From assembly GCA_033030425.1 (NCBI GenBank), contig JAUFSD010000007.1, positions 186,001 through 250,000 of the forward strand: a stretch of 64,000 nt of DNA. Reading direction: 5' to 3'. The stretch's first letter is position 1. Each line of letters opens with the position of its first letter. The notes under the pieces were generated by a model that saw only the letters and a program-made list of their open reading frames with translations, did not search any database and was not told the origin of the DNA. Both the position numbers and the translations under genes were made by a program. This document shows, one piece after another, positions 11,941-23,115 of the stretch. Origin of the DNA: Verpa conica (Eukaryota > Ascomycota > Pezizomycetes > Pezizales > Morchellaceae).

Positions 11941-13293
11941 GAGTTTTTTTTTTTCTCAAGTTTGTTTTTATTATTTATTTATAGTTTTTATTTTTTTTTG
12001 TGGGATAGGGGCTAGGGGGGGGGGGTGGGGATTTCCCTCCTCCTCATCCTCAAAATCTCTCCTTTTTCTTTCTTTTGAGAGTGTGGGTCATAGTGCCATG
12101 TATGTACCGGTATTTTATTTTATTTTATTTTATTTGTTTATGAAGATACTTTTGGTCTTACCATACTCGGTAAGACGGGAAAGCTATGAGAAATAAAAAC
12201 TTCTTTTTAATATGGAAAGAACAAAGTTTAATTTGATGAGAAAAAAATTCATGTCGACTCAAAGTGACATGGGTATTTAGTTAGGTAAAAATCAGCTAGG
12301 TGAAATAGTTTACACATTTTGTTCTATATACTAAAAATAAAGAGTAAAAATAAAAAATACAGTTCGGAATTGCGGGGGGGGGGGTGGTTCTGGAGTGTGT
12401 GATTAATACACTAGGTTTCTACATGTCGCAGGTAAAGTATGGGGGAGTACAAAATTTACCCCCTGCCCAGCTAGGCGCTGAGGATAAGGTTAACCCCCCC
12501 ACGACTTGGCGTTAGTACTAATCTAATAGCTATGTGAGTAGAGGGTATAGTAGACTGGTAAAGTTCTAGGGGTAATCGGAATACATTCCTTAGCGTGACG
12601 CTTTTCTTTTCTTTTGTTTCCCTCCTTAAAGTCATAATGTGACAGCGATATAGCAATTAGCACTGGGGTTGATTTTTAGGCTGGCAAAATTACTAGATTA
12701 GTTCTGTAGTGTACCCCTGAAGTTATAAAAGAATTCCTCTCTTTATTTTTAGAGACATCCACGGTCAAAAACTATCCTTTGTGAGTCTCTTTGTTTTATT
12801 TGGGAGTTGGTGAGATTTGTCATCACCGAGTGACATCCTATGTCTTTGGCCAGAAAGTAACACTAACCCTCCAAAATTCGACGCCAAATCAGCCCTGGAG
12901 TTAGGGCTAGGGCATTTCTAAGTAGTACCTCACTGGTAAATAAGTTTCTCGAATCTCAAAGCTTGGCACCTTTACGGAAGAACAACAACAAGTTGATAGC
13001 ACGTGACCCGCACAACACAGGAATAGAATCCCCGTACAAAAAATCACATACCGCAGAACTGAATCTTTGACAGGTGCCCCAGGAGATAGCGATTAAACCA
13101 GAGTTGAGATTTATAAAGTCCTCACACCACACCAGAGCCGTAAAAAAAAGTACATATATACAAAGCAAAACAGCGCCAGAAACGTTGCTTCCATGAAACA
13201 AGAATTTTTACCAACCCTACACCCAAACCAAAAGAATTACGATAATAACAGAAAGAAAAAAAAAAATCCAACCCCCATCTCACCTCTATATAT
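11941..13293. other. intergenic, convergent 3' flanks
   Basis: Non-coding between the 3' ends of the sugar porter (+) and the heme lyase (-). It holds T-rich 3' sequence just after 11940, a G run at about 12015-12025, a (TATTT)n microsatellite of about five units at 12112-12136, another G run at about 12374, and one CCGAGTGA octamer at 12826-12833. Small open frames have no protein-like features. Confidence 0.5.
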
Positions 13294-14342
13294 TTAGAAC
13301 CTCTTTCTATTAGCCTCCTCAGCTGCAGCCCTTCTAACATCAGCGCCACTAGCCTTCTCCCATACATTCCCACCCCACTTGATAGCTCTCTCCGCTATAG
13401 CCGACGGCCTATCGATAGCCGGACGAACGTCGAGATAAAACACAGGCTCACCCGTTGGTTCCGGAGCGCCCGAATAGTAGTCAATGACATAACGAACCTC
13501 TTGGCCCCCTTCCCGAAGCACATACCAATCATGCCGATCAAACGGCGGTGGTCTAGCCGTCAATATTAGCAACACAAACCCCACATCTATATAGAATCGG
13601 AATGGAAGAACCCGCATACCCATATTTCTCCGGATAAACCCTTCCCAACATCTGTAATATTCTCGCCTTTGGTGTCAACTCCTTACTTCTCCCTTGAAAC
13701 CTCAACAACCTCGGCCACGGCTCATCTCCACGTCTACCCCTCTGCTCCTGCTCCTCCTCCTCCTGTTGTTGCTTCTCTCTAAGTGCATTTATAACCCCAC
13801 CACCAAAGCGCTTCTCCCACTCCACAATCTCACCCCACGCACCCTCGTTCAAAAAGTTGTGAACAGCAACCATGCTCTCCACCGCATCCTCGGGCGTATC
13901 ATCGTACCCTTTCCGTTTCATGGCATTGTACATCTGCTGCGGCGACGGGTACTCCCAGTTTCCCTCGGCTTTGTCGGTGCCTCGTGGGATGGACGAGACC
14001 TCGCGCTCAGTTGGTAGTATGATCTTTTGGCCTGGGGCACGTGTCTGCGGGAGGTTCGAAAACATAAAGTTGAGTGGGTTTAGACCGCTGTCGGAGTGCT
14101 CTTTTTCGGCCGGCTCGGAGGTCGGGGGTGTGTATGGGCAGGCACTGTCCTTTGGGGGTGCGTCGGTGGGGGTAGGTTTGTGCATGGGACATGATGGCTG
14201 AGAGAGAGGAGGTTTCTTTAGTGGCTGGCCGTGGTGAGTGAGGTGGTTAACTTACTGGGGGCTTGCCACTGGTGGGATGGTTTGGAGGGGGAGAGGTTCG
14301 GTGGTCAGTAGGTGCGATGGGGTCTGCCCAGAACCAGCCCAT
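13294..14342 (-). CDS. CYC3: cytochrome c heme lyase (holocytochrome c synthase)
   Basis: Three exons on the minus strand (14342-14256, 14197-13620, 13552-13294) give 307 residues. The enzyme attaches heme to the CxxCH cysteines of apocytochrome c in the mitochondrial intermembrane space. The first exon begins MGWFWADP, the hallmark N-terminus of the family, and splices in phase to CPMHKP. Two CP heme motifs are seen (CPMHK, CPYTP). The core then shows [63 protein letters not shown], and [19 protein letters not shown]. The last block is restored only by removing the 67-nt intron at 13553-13619, which otherwise ends the frame. The length is slightly above yeast Cyc3 (269), with a low-complexity Gln/Glu insert near the middle. 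Whether it serves c or c1 cannot be separated here. Confidence 0.95.
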
Positions 14343-15387
14343 AGTTATTAGCTGTTTAGAGATATGATGTTGGTAGTATAGCGAAGTTTAGCGATTCAAT
14401 TATGAGAGTAAGGACTCGTGGTAAGTAGAGGTGGTGGTAAAAGCCTTAATCGGGGGAGGAGGTTGAGGGTTGGCTTTGATTTCAGGCAAGGAAGGGTGCC
14501 AAGAACGCTTATTCATCCAATCTTTTTTTTTTTTTCCTTTTCCTTTAGATCTCACCCGGCAACTCCCGTAGCTGTGCATCGTCGGGAAATATCTCATCTT
14601 TTACGATGAGGATCTATTGGGTAACTTACACCTATACGGGTATCGTTCTTAGGGTTTTAGTGCCGTAGATGGGTCTATGTTCTAAAATCAGAAGTAGCTA
14701 CTACATGTAGTACTCAAGTCAGAGTGGGCACTCTGGTTCGAGGGCATGAACATGGTGAGTATATTATAATCTTTTGCTACCTTTATGCGTAGAGCTAGGA
14801 GCAAGACGCGTTCCAAACTTACACTCTCCTATAATATTTATTTCCCTTTAGATGTGACTTCGGGCAATCCATTGAGTGATAATAGCTTTGTAGTACTAAA
14901 ACGCTGAGAGATCAATCTTATCCCGATTAAGCTAGATTTGTCAGCTACACAACCAAACAAAAATTAGTTACACCCTGGAGGGTTTGGATGAAAGAAACCA
15001 ATATAAAGGGCCAATGCCAACAAGGAGAAAACCACCCGTGGGGCCTGCACTATAGACACAACCCCATTAAGAGAAAAACAATGAAAGGCTTCCCACCCAG
15101 ACAAAGGATAGGACTGGTAATAAGTGGATTCATTAAATATAATGGGGGATTAACTTTCCACCACGCACCGCATTGTTTTAGAACAAAGAATACCTTTCTT
15201 CCCACCTAATAAAAACGACAACACTTATTCTCTCAATCAACCTATTTGATGTGCTTACACCCGCTGCTCTTTCTAATTTCTCGGAGATCTAACTTTGCCT
15301 AGGGCTAATTTATCTATCTACTACACACAATTTTACACAAGGTCCTTCTTAAAAACGCCTGCTGGAGAAATATCAACCTCAGTATAA
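14343..15387. other. intergenic, divergent promoters
   Basis: About 1 kb separates the heme lyase start (minus) from the large repeat gene (plus). Both promoters should lie here. It contains a T run at about 14522-14535. No further gene, RNA gene or mobile-element signature was recognised. Confidence 0.5.
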
Positions 15388-15642
15388 ATGCCACCGAAAA
15401 AGGTGCCCGAAAGAGAGCTAGCGGATGATCCTATTGAGGAATATGAGGATGATATCGAAGCGGGAGTGATTCCGGGGGCTATAGATGAGATAGGGGCGCC
15501 CCCAGACAAACGAGTGATTGCGATGATAGATGAAATTTTGGGTATCCCTCCCTTGGAAGGTCCAGCACCAGCCAAGATTGTTATAGAGATTTTAGATGAT
15601 TTTGAGGATATCGATGATTTTATAGAACCTCCGGATCCGGAG

Positions 15643-15691
<49 letters not shown>

Positions 15692-18600
15692 CGGTGCTGG
15701 TGCCGGGGCCAAAGGATCCGGCCAAGATTGTTATAGAGATTATAGACGACGACCCCTTGGACGTTCCAGTGCCGGTGCCAGACCCAGAGCCAAAGGTGGT
15801 ACCAGACCCAGAACCAAAGGTGGTACCAGACCCAGAACCAAAGGTGGTACCAGACCCAGAGCCAAAGGTAGTACCAGACCCAGAGCCAAAGGTGGTGCCA
15901 GACCCGGTCAAGAGGGATATCGAAGAGCTTGAAGATGAATTTGTGGATATCGACGACCTCCCGGATGATCCAGAGCCGGAGCCGGAACCAGAGCCGAAGG
16001 CGGAGGACCCAGTTGTAGCGGACCCAGTCAAGAAAGATCCAGAGCCGAAGGCAGAGGACCCAGTTGTAGCGGACCCAGTCAAGAAGGACCCAGAGCCGAA
16101 GGCAGAGGACCCAGTTGTTGTAGCGGACCCGGTCAAGAAGGACCCAGTTGTAGCGGATCCAGTCAAGAAGGACCCAGTTGTAGCGGATCCAGTCAAGAAG
16201 GACCCAGTTGTAGCGGATCCAGTCAAGAAGGACCCAGTTGTAGCGGATCCAGTCAAGAAGGACCCAGTTGTAGCGGATCCAGTCAAGAAGGATCCAGTTG
16301 TAGAGGATCCAGTCAAGAAGGATCCAGTTATGGACCCAGTTAAAAAGGATCCAGAAAAGAAGACGGATGCAGACAAAAAGGCAGAAGCAGATAAAAAGGC
16401 GGAAGCAGACAAAAAGGCAGAGGCAGATAAAAAGGCGGAAGCAGACAAAAAGGCAGAGGCAGATAAAAGGGCGGACCCAGGAAAAAAAGTCCCTGGGGGG
16501 AAAGTAGCTCTAGATCCAGATCGAGATCCAGACGCCTCCGATAGTGATGGCAGTGACAGTGATTACGTTCCTGAAGATCCTGTGCCCCCGCCGCCCCCGC
16601 CCCCGCCTCCCCTGCCCCCAGCTCCTTTACTATTTGACCAGGCTGCCGTTGAGTCGCTTCTAGCACCGCTACTTGAGCGTAACGCGGCGCAATATGAGAT
16701 TATAGCTACAATAAGTGACCTGCATAGTGTAGGCGTGGAAATGTCTTTGGGACTTAATTCCCCGACTTGTATATACTGTGGTCTAAATTTCGACGATAGT
16801 GGCGATATCACCTTCACGGTTTGTTCTCTCATTACCCCCCCCCCCTGCCTCCTGATCTCTCAGAAGCTAAAATGACAATCATCCTGTAGCAAAAAATGAA
16901 TCATATGAAAAGAGATATTGAGGGTCAAACCCCAGAAAATCCATTACCACGATTGCCGGAGATGATGTACGGTACAGAGGTTTTAGGTATGTTTACGTCA
17001 CAGTATTCCCCTTTTGCATTTGTCCCCCAATAGTCAAATTTGAGGTCCTAACGATAAGTTTCAAATAGACCTGGAATATGATCCAAGTGCTGTGAATAGG
17101 TGGAAGAATATTGATAAACGGGTGGCTTGTCAACACTGCTGTTTACGGTTCAGCCAAGTCGGCTTGGTTTGTATCACCTAACTTCTATATACTTTATTAA
17201 TACATGGCCTAACTTAAAACAGCGCAAGGCTGGTGTGACGGATGGCGAGAGAAGTCAGGGAATCACAACTCTTGATGAAGCTCGCCAGAGAGCGCGGGAT
17301 GATCACCGGGTATGCTGTCCATATAGAGGGGATGGTCCAGAGGCGCCAATAAGGACATGGGGTAACCTGGCTCCAATCCGTGGGGGAGATCCTGCCATTC
17401 CACCAGAGCGGACCGCTGCTGAGTTGGTAGAATTATTTAAACGAATGCAAGATGCGGGAGATGAAACTTTAACACTGGAGAATTTATATAATCCATTAAA
17501 GCCTATATTATACCCTTACCCAGGAAATCTCAACCAAGCTCAGAGACAGGAATGTGCAAGGTTACTCCGCCATGTATTCTGCCCTAGGTGCCGTAAAAGA
17601 ATTCGTAGGAAGGGTAAAGAAGAAGACAAAGAGGTAAATTTATATCCCTTTACTCCTCTCTTCAAATGACTGACTATCAAAACTATTTTAAAAGACACTT
17701 GAAGCTCATATGAAAAAATGCTTGCTACCCGATAACTATCTAGGCTGGATATCTGAAGCAAGCAATAAAAGACTGGGAGAATTGAGGAAGAAATACCCGG
17801 AAAAGGCAAAGGAAGATGTGGTAGCATTACAGGTCGCGTGGTTTCATGATCAAAAGACGACAGTATACGATGAGCTTCAGATGCAAGCTGATGGTATAGA
17901 AGCCCCTAATATAGATGATTGGCCTGCTGAGGGTGATGATTTTCCCGCCTGCCTTGCACCTGGTGTTGCTCCTGAGGGAGGGTTTAAAGAGTTTGTAGAT
18001 GGGATTATACCACCAGACAAGCCTGAAGGAGACAAGCCTGGAGGAGACAAGGTTGTAGAAGACAAGCCTGGAGGAGACAAGCCTGGAGGAGACAAGGTTG
18101 TAGAAGACAAGCCTGGAGGAGACAAGCCTGGAGGAGACAAGGTTGTAGGAGACAAGCCTGAAGGAGACAAGGTTGTAGGAGACAAGCCTGAAGGAGACAA
18201 GGTTGTAGGAGACAAGCCTGAAGGAGACAAGCCTGAAGGAGACAAGGTTGTAGGAGACAAGCCTGAAGGAGACAAGGTTGTAGGAGACAAGCCTGAAGGA
18301 GACAAGCCTGAAGGAGACAAGGTTGTAGGAGACAAGCCTGAAGGAGACAAGCCTGAAGGAGACAAGCCTGAAGGGGACAAGCCTGAAGGAGACAAGCCTG
18401 GGGGAGACAAGGTTGTAGAAGACAAGCCTGGGGGGGACAAGCCTGAAGGGGACAAGCCTGAAGGAGACAAGCCTGGGGGAGACAAGGTTGTAGAAGACAA
18501 GCCTGGGGGGGACAAGCCTGATCCAGAACCAGAGGTTGGTGGTGGTGGTGGTGCTAAGGGACCGAAAGCTGTTGTCGCTGTTGTCAGACCTAAAGGTAAG

Positions 18601-18741
18601 GAGGCTGGGGGAGAGGACGATGCGGACGAGGGCGACGAGGACGACGGGGACGACGTTGCAGTAGATCCTAAAATAGTCGTACCTCCTAAAGTAGTCGTAC
18701 CTGCATTTGTTCCTGGTGGTGGTGGTGATGACGGTGGTGAT

Positions 18742-18773
<32 letters not shown>

Positions 18774-21202
18774 CGACGACGAAGTAGAGGGTGGGGAACC
18801 TAAGGAAGATCAGATTATAACTCTTTATCTTGGGGGGAAGATATCCCTCTCGGGAGAGGGTGTCAGAAATGTGACACTCAAAAGTATTATAGCTTTTACA
18901 AGAGAGAAGAAAGAAAGGGAGCACAGATATATTCAACGATTATTCCCTATACTCACAGAAAGCGAGTTCAATAAGAATGCGCCAGTGTTAACGCCTAAAA
19001 CAATCAGGGCATTTAGGGATACCGATGTAACATCTGCTGTTCTCCGAGACGGTTTATTAAGAGCTTTCAATAGTATGCTAATATTCTATGGCTTCGTTAG
19101 ATCTGGGGAAGATATTGTGCTCTCAGAAGACTTGAAGAAACTCATAGCATCCGGGAGGGTTCCGCTGCCAGGCGGTAGGTTCTGCTGGTTGCGTGATTCT
19201 GATCATAATCATAGACGTATTTCGAGAATTATAACCTCTTTAAGACTCCTTCACTTTCCAGCCCAAATGACTAAGTTTTACAACGCTGTTTCTGAGGCCG
19301 TAAAACAAAGGGAAGGGCTTAGAGGTGGGTGTCCACCACCAGAAACAACTGCTATATGGAAAGCATGCACAATTAGGCCGGAAAAAAAGGGTGAGAAGGG
19401 TGAGGATGAGGATGAGGAGGACAAGGGCGAGGGGGGGGATGAGGAGGGGGTGGTTGAGGCAAAGGCGCCTAGAAAGAGAAAGATGGGAGTCCTGGCACCT
19501 GAATCTTTAGGTTTGCACCATGTTCGAAAACGGCAGAGATCCGACTTTCCAGCTAAATACAGTACTACTACGACAAATGGTATATCAATAAAGAGAAAGC
19601 GAAAACCAGTGACGTCCCTCGAGAGAGAGGCTATCGAAGGTTATTCGAGTTTTCCAGGAAACGGTCTAGGGGCGAGTAGAAAGCCGAAACTACTTGAGGC
19701 CCTCAAAGCTAAGTGCTATCGCCTAATTGAAAAAATGGGATCCAATAAACGATATAAAATTTCTGGAAGCAGCGGTGGGCCTGCCAGTCCGTTTTCTACA
19801 GACGATAGCCAAGATACAGCTAGGCACATAGAGCAATATGAGAGATCATCTAGGGAAAGTAGCTTTACTATAGAATCGCCATTTGAAGAATATGAGCAAA
19901 TAAATGAAGAGGATGGTAGGGATACAGATATTGGCGAGGAGGGCGGCTCAATTAATACTTTCAGTGATACTGAGGATGAGCGAGATAGGGACTACGGTAG
20001 AGATGTTATTTTCAGGTACTCTCCAGGACTAATAAGTCTAGATAGGGATTCAGAGGAAGATGGGGATGATGATGAGGAGGTGGAGATAGAGGAGGTGGTG
20101 TTTCAGGAGGAGGTGCAGGAGGAAGAGGAGGAGGTAGAAGTGGAGGAGGAGGTGGTGGAGGAGGAAGAGGATGGAGATGGGGGGGGAATATTGGAATCTA
20201 ATAGTCGAGATGTTATATTCAGGTATTCTCCGGGGCTATTAAGTCTAGATAAGGGTTCAGATGAGGAGGAAGAGGAGGAAGGTGAGGAAGAAGAAGAGGA
20301 GTGGGAACGGGGAGGTGAGTGGGAAGGGAAGGATGCAGTGGTTGAAGATGAGGATAGAAGGATTAAAGCAAGTCTAATAAACAAGAAATATGGGAATAAC
20401 TTGGAATCGCAGCTAGATCTTCCCATAGAAGACCTTACAGACGATGATAGAGACTACTTAGAGGAGGAGCAGGAGGGGGATATGGCGTTGGTAGTCTTTA
20501 AACCCAAGCGAAGCCCAGTAAGGCCTCAGCCTATCGAAGAGGAGGAGGACGAGGGGGGTGGGGGAAATTATCGAAAAAATATGGAAAATAGGGGAAATGA
20601 AGAAAATTACGAGGTAATTGTGTCGCACTCAGAACACCCAGAAACGGAATCAATCGGGGAAGACAAGAAATATCAAGAAACACCCAAACCAAGTCTAATA
20701 GAACCTGAGCCCAGTATTGAAGATAAGAGAGATGAGTCTCTGGAAACTTCCGAATCAGACACTTTCCAGCCCAAAAATATCAATGAGGAATTGAATGTTA
20801 TAATATCCCCCCAACATCCAACCCCCAAACCTCCTTCGACGCCCTTACGTCCGAAAACTATCAAAACAGCTAAGAAAGACTCGCAAAAGCGTAGAAGTGG
20901 AGCGAAATCCCCTGAGTGAGTCCCCGTCCTGTTACCTTTCTCATATAATAAGCCTTCTGTATTACCAAACAAGTTTTAACTATTTACTCGCCCTACTCTA
21001 AATTCGTATTAACAAATTCTTAAGTAGATTTATTATATTGAAGCGAAGTGGCGAGAAAATCAGAGTACCGCCAACACCAGACCCTTCTTTATTACGGACA
21101 CCCACTCCAAGAGTAGTTGCTACTCCTAGAAATCTCACCACAACGGGCATGCAACGTCGGGTTACTCGCAGTCAGAGAAGGTCACTAGTTAGAGGACTTT
21201 GA
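15388..21202 (+). CDS. giant repeat-rich protein with CxxC modules and OGFr-like domain
   Basis: Six exons are inferred: 15388-16818, 16890-16986, 17069-17166, 17223-17633, 17695-20915 and 21025-21202, giving about 1,811 residues. Order: acidic N-terminus; PE dipeptide run; [18 protein letters not shown] and ADKKAE repeats (to about residue 370); a poly-Pro run; three CxxC modules (CIYC...NHMKR, ACQHC...DHRVC, FCPRC...HMKKC); 34 [10 protein letters not shown] pentapeptides; a poly-Asp tract; then about residues 1050-1225 resembling the opioid growth factor receptor conserved region ([37 protein letters not shown]). A basic, NLS-like region and Glu-rich tracts follow. A twice-used VIFRYSPG motif occurs, and a basic C-terminus. 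Function is unknown. A nuclear location is plausible from the basic clusters. Frame is kept across all five introns, which supports one gene. Confidence 0.72.
16129..16320 (+). repeat. 30-bp coding tandem repeat ([10 protein letters not shown])
   Basis: Six to seven near-identical 30-nt units encode the ten-residue period [10 protein letters not shown] inside exon 1 of the large repeat gene. Adjacent variants with an extra EPKAED insert extend the array upstream to about 16009. Unit sequences differ at few sites, which implies recent expansion or homogenisation. Confidence 0.9.
18016..18525 (+). repeat. 15-bp minisatellite, 34 units ([10 protein letters not shown])
   Basis: Thirty-four uninterrupted 15-nt units, all starting GACAAG, encode pentapeptides of two classes: DKP(E/G)G and DKVV(G/E). 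The classes alternate irregularly in blocks such as PGG-PGG-VVE and PEG-VVG, suggesting expansion in 30- and 45-bp steps. The array lies in exon 5 and keeps frame throughout. Confidence 0.95.
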
Positions 21203-23088
21203 AGATGCATATCGTATTCTAAGATCCCTACCTAGTTACCTAAATTTTCTTTATTATTCTGAGTTTGGAGTTTCAAAAAGGTAGGAAATTTGACCGGGAA
21301 TGGGGAGGGCTAAGGGGAAGAATTTTCTTTTGTTTCATTAATTTTAATTTTAATTTTTAGTTGCGTTTAGGATGAGACAGTTTGAATCTAAATGAAGTTA
21401 GCGGGCGGGTGGAGCCTTTTTATGGCTAATTTTACGCTTGTTTATGTTTTCTGCTTTTTTAAATAGCATAGACCTAGGGCTTCATTTATTATGATTAATC
21501 AGATAATTAATTGACCTCAAATACCTCTGATCATGGAATATCACTCGGTTATCTGGTGCGTTGTACACAGTTGAATATACATGCTTGGGTGAATAGCCAG
21601 ACCCTTGTTTAATCTAATGGATAAGCTTTATAACTATCTGTTTATCGGTAGAAGTAATTGAGGCTGATGACGTATGAACCATACCTATGATATGTACTTG
21701 GATATAAAATAATTCGGGTGGTATTAGTTTAAAGGACACGATGGCTTCCACCCTATAGTATATCTAGACTACTTCAGGCAGATGTGTTTGTCTCTTCTCG
21801 CACCAGTGTCAGTTTCTCATTGTAGCAGGCGAACTGCACAAGTGTCCTGTCCGCCCGGTCTGCAGATCTAGAGATTATGCCCGCATTATGCATTATGATT
21901 CTGCCTACATTTCACTTCCCAGGTTTAGAACTTATCCATGTAATTTGTTTTTACGGGGCCTCTCATGTTTCAAAAAACGCAAGGGAGTTAATCCTATGCA
22001 TAAATACGTGTATTGCGTACGCTGTAGGGTATACCGAGAGAAAGTCGTATTTATCTTCCCAACCCTAGCCCTAATATAATAGTACATGTAATACTTTATA
22101 CAATTATCTCTGAAATAGTAACAGAGCTTTCAATTACTGGAATTAAAAATACCAGTAGTAGAGTTGAAGCTTGGTCAATCTATTTTTTTATTATTTTTAG
22201 ATAGGGGGACTTTCCCCAGAAATATTCGGTAGACATTTTCTCTTGTTCTCCCCGCCCCCGCCAAGATATGGCAACTGAGAACTTTAAAATTTCCAAGCTG
22301 GCGACTTTGCCGCGACCGTGGCAATTGTTAGGGTTTCGGTAGTGATACTGCTGCCTTAGCAAATCAACGAACCCCTCTTTTTCTATCTAGGAGTTAAAAG
22401 TTTGGATGACACCTTCGGGGATCGACTCTGTATAGGAGGGGAAATCTTTTCATGGTTTTATTGACCGAAATCGGGTCACGAGGGAGAATTCCCAGACGAG
22501 AAGAGCCTCTCAGAAGGTGGACAGCGGGTGATGGGTGGGAACGGGCAGCTTGCATAGAGCAAGACAAGTAGGAGGATGAGGAGCAGTGTTGTTGGCAGGC
22601 GGCGGCGGTACAGCGCGCGTCGGAACATGTTCAGGTGGGACATGGGGAACTCCAGGGTAGGTAGCAGAGCTTCGTCTTGACAACCCCAATCAATAGGAGG
22701 GATTGCTGTTACCCGAGAACAGCCCTTCTTTTTCTTTTTCTCTTCCTCTCTCTTCTAGTTATTCTACTCTAGGTACAGTACTTATCCTTCTCCCCTCCTC
22801 GGAGACTGCTGCTTGCTCCCTTGTTGCTCAATCCTCCCTCCATTGCTGGTCACCCCCAACCCTCTGGATCAGTCATCACCATCCTCTTCCTTTCTGGCAC
22901 CACCTTCTCTCTCCCCTCCTCTCCCCTCCTCTCCCCTCCTCTCCCCTCCCCCTCCTCCCCTCATTCTCCTCCTACCCATCCATTTCCATCATCATACCTT
23001 GTGCTTTTGGGGTTCCTCTGATCCCTAAACTTATCCATCAGGTATCTCGCTACTATCCGCTGCCGAGTCACGGATAACCGCTAGGCCT
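21203..23088. other. intergenic upstream of the F-box/chromo gene
   Basis: No gene is supported. The proximal part is AT-rich 3' flank. The distal 350 bp is strongly pyrimidine-rich and contains about four copies of a CTCCCCTCCT decamer at 22913-22952. This is probably part of the promoter or 5' leader of the following gene. Small open frames in this tract are composition artefacts. Confidence 0.5.
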
Positions 23089-23115
23089 GTGCTATCTTAC
23101 TGCTCTACTGCCCCA

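Noticed and set aside
15333..16448. 371-codon minus-strand frame rich in Ser/Gly/Thr
   Set aside because: It is the exact antisense of the repeat region of the large plus-strand gene. Its [11 protein letters not shown] pattern only mirrors the sense repeats, and it has no independent motifs.
18016..18525. Regular repeats considered as a CRISPR array
   Set aside because: The 15-bp units are contiguous with no unique spacers, in frame within an exon of a eukaryotic gene.
17827..18936. Long minus-strand frames (369 and 212 codons) over the pentapeptide array
   Set aside because: Shadows of the 15-bp minisatellite: a repeat length divisible by three keeps other frames open. They have no features beyond the repeat.
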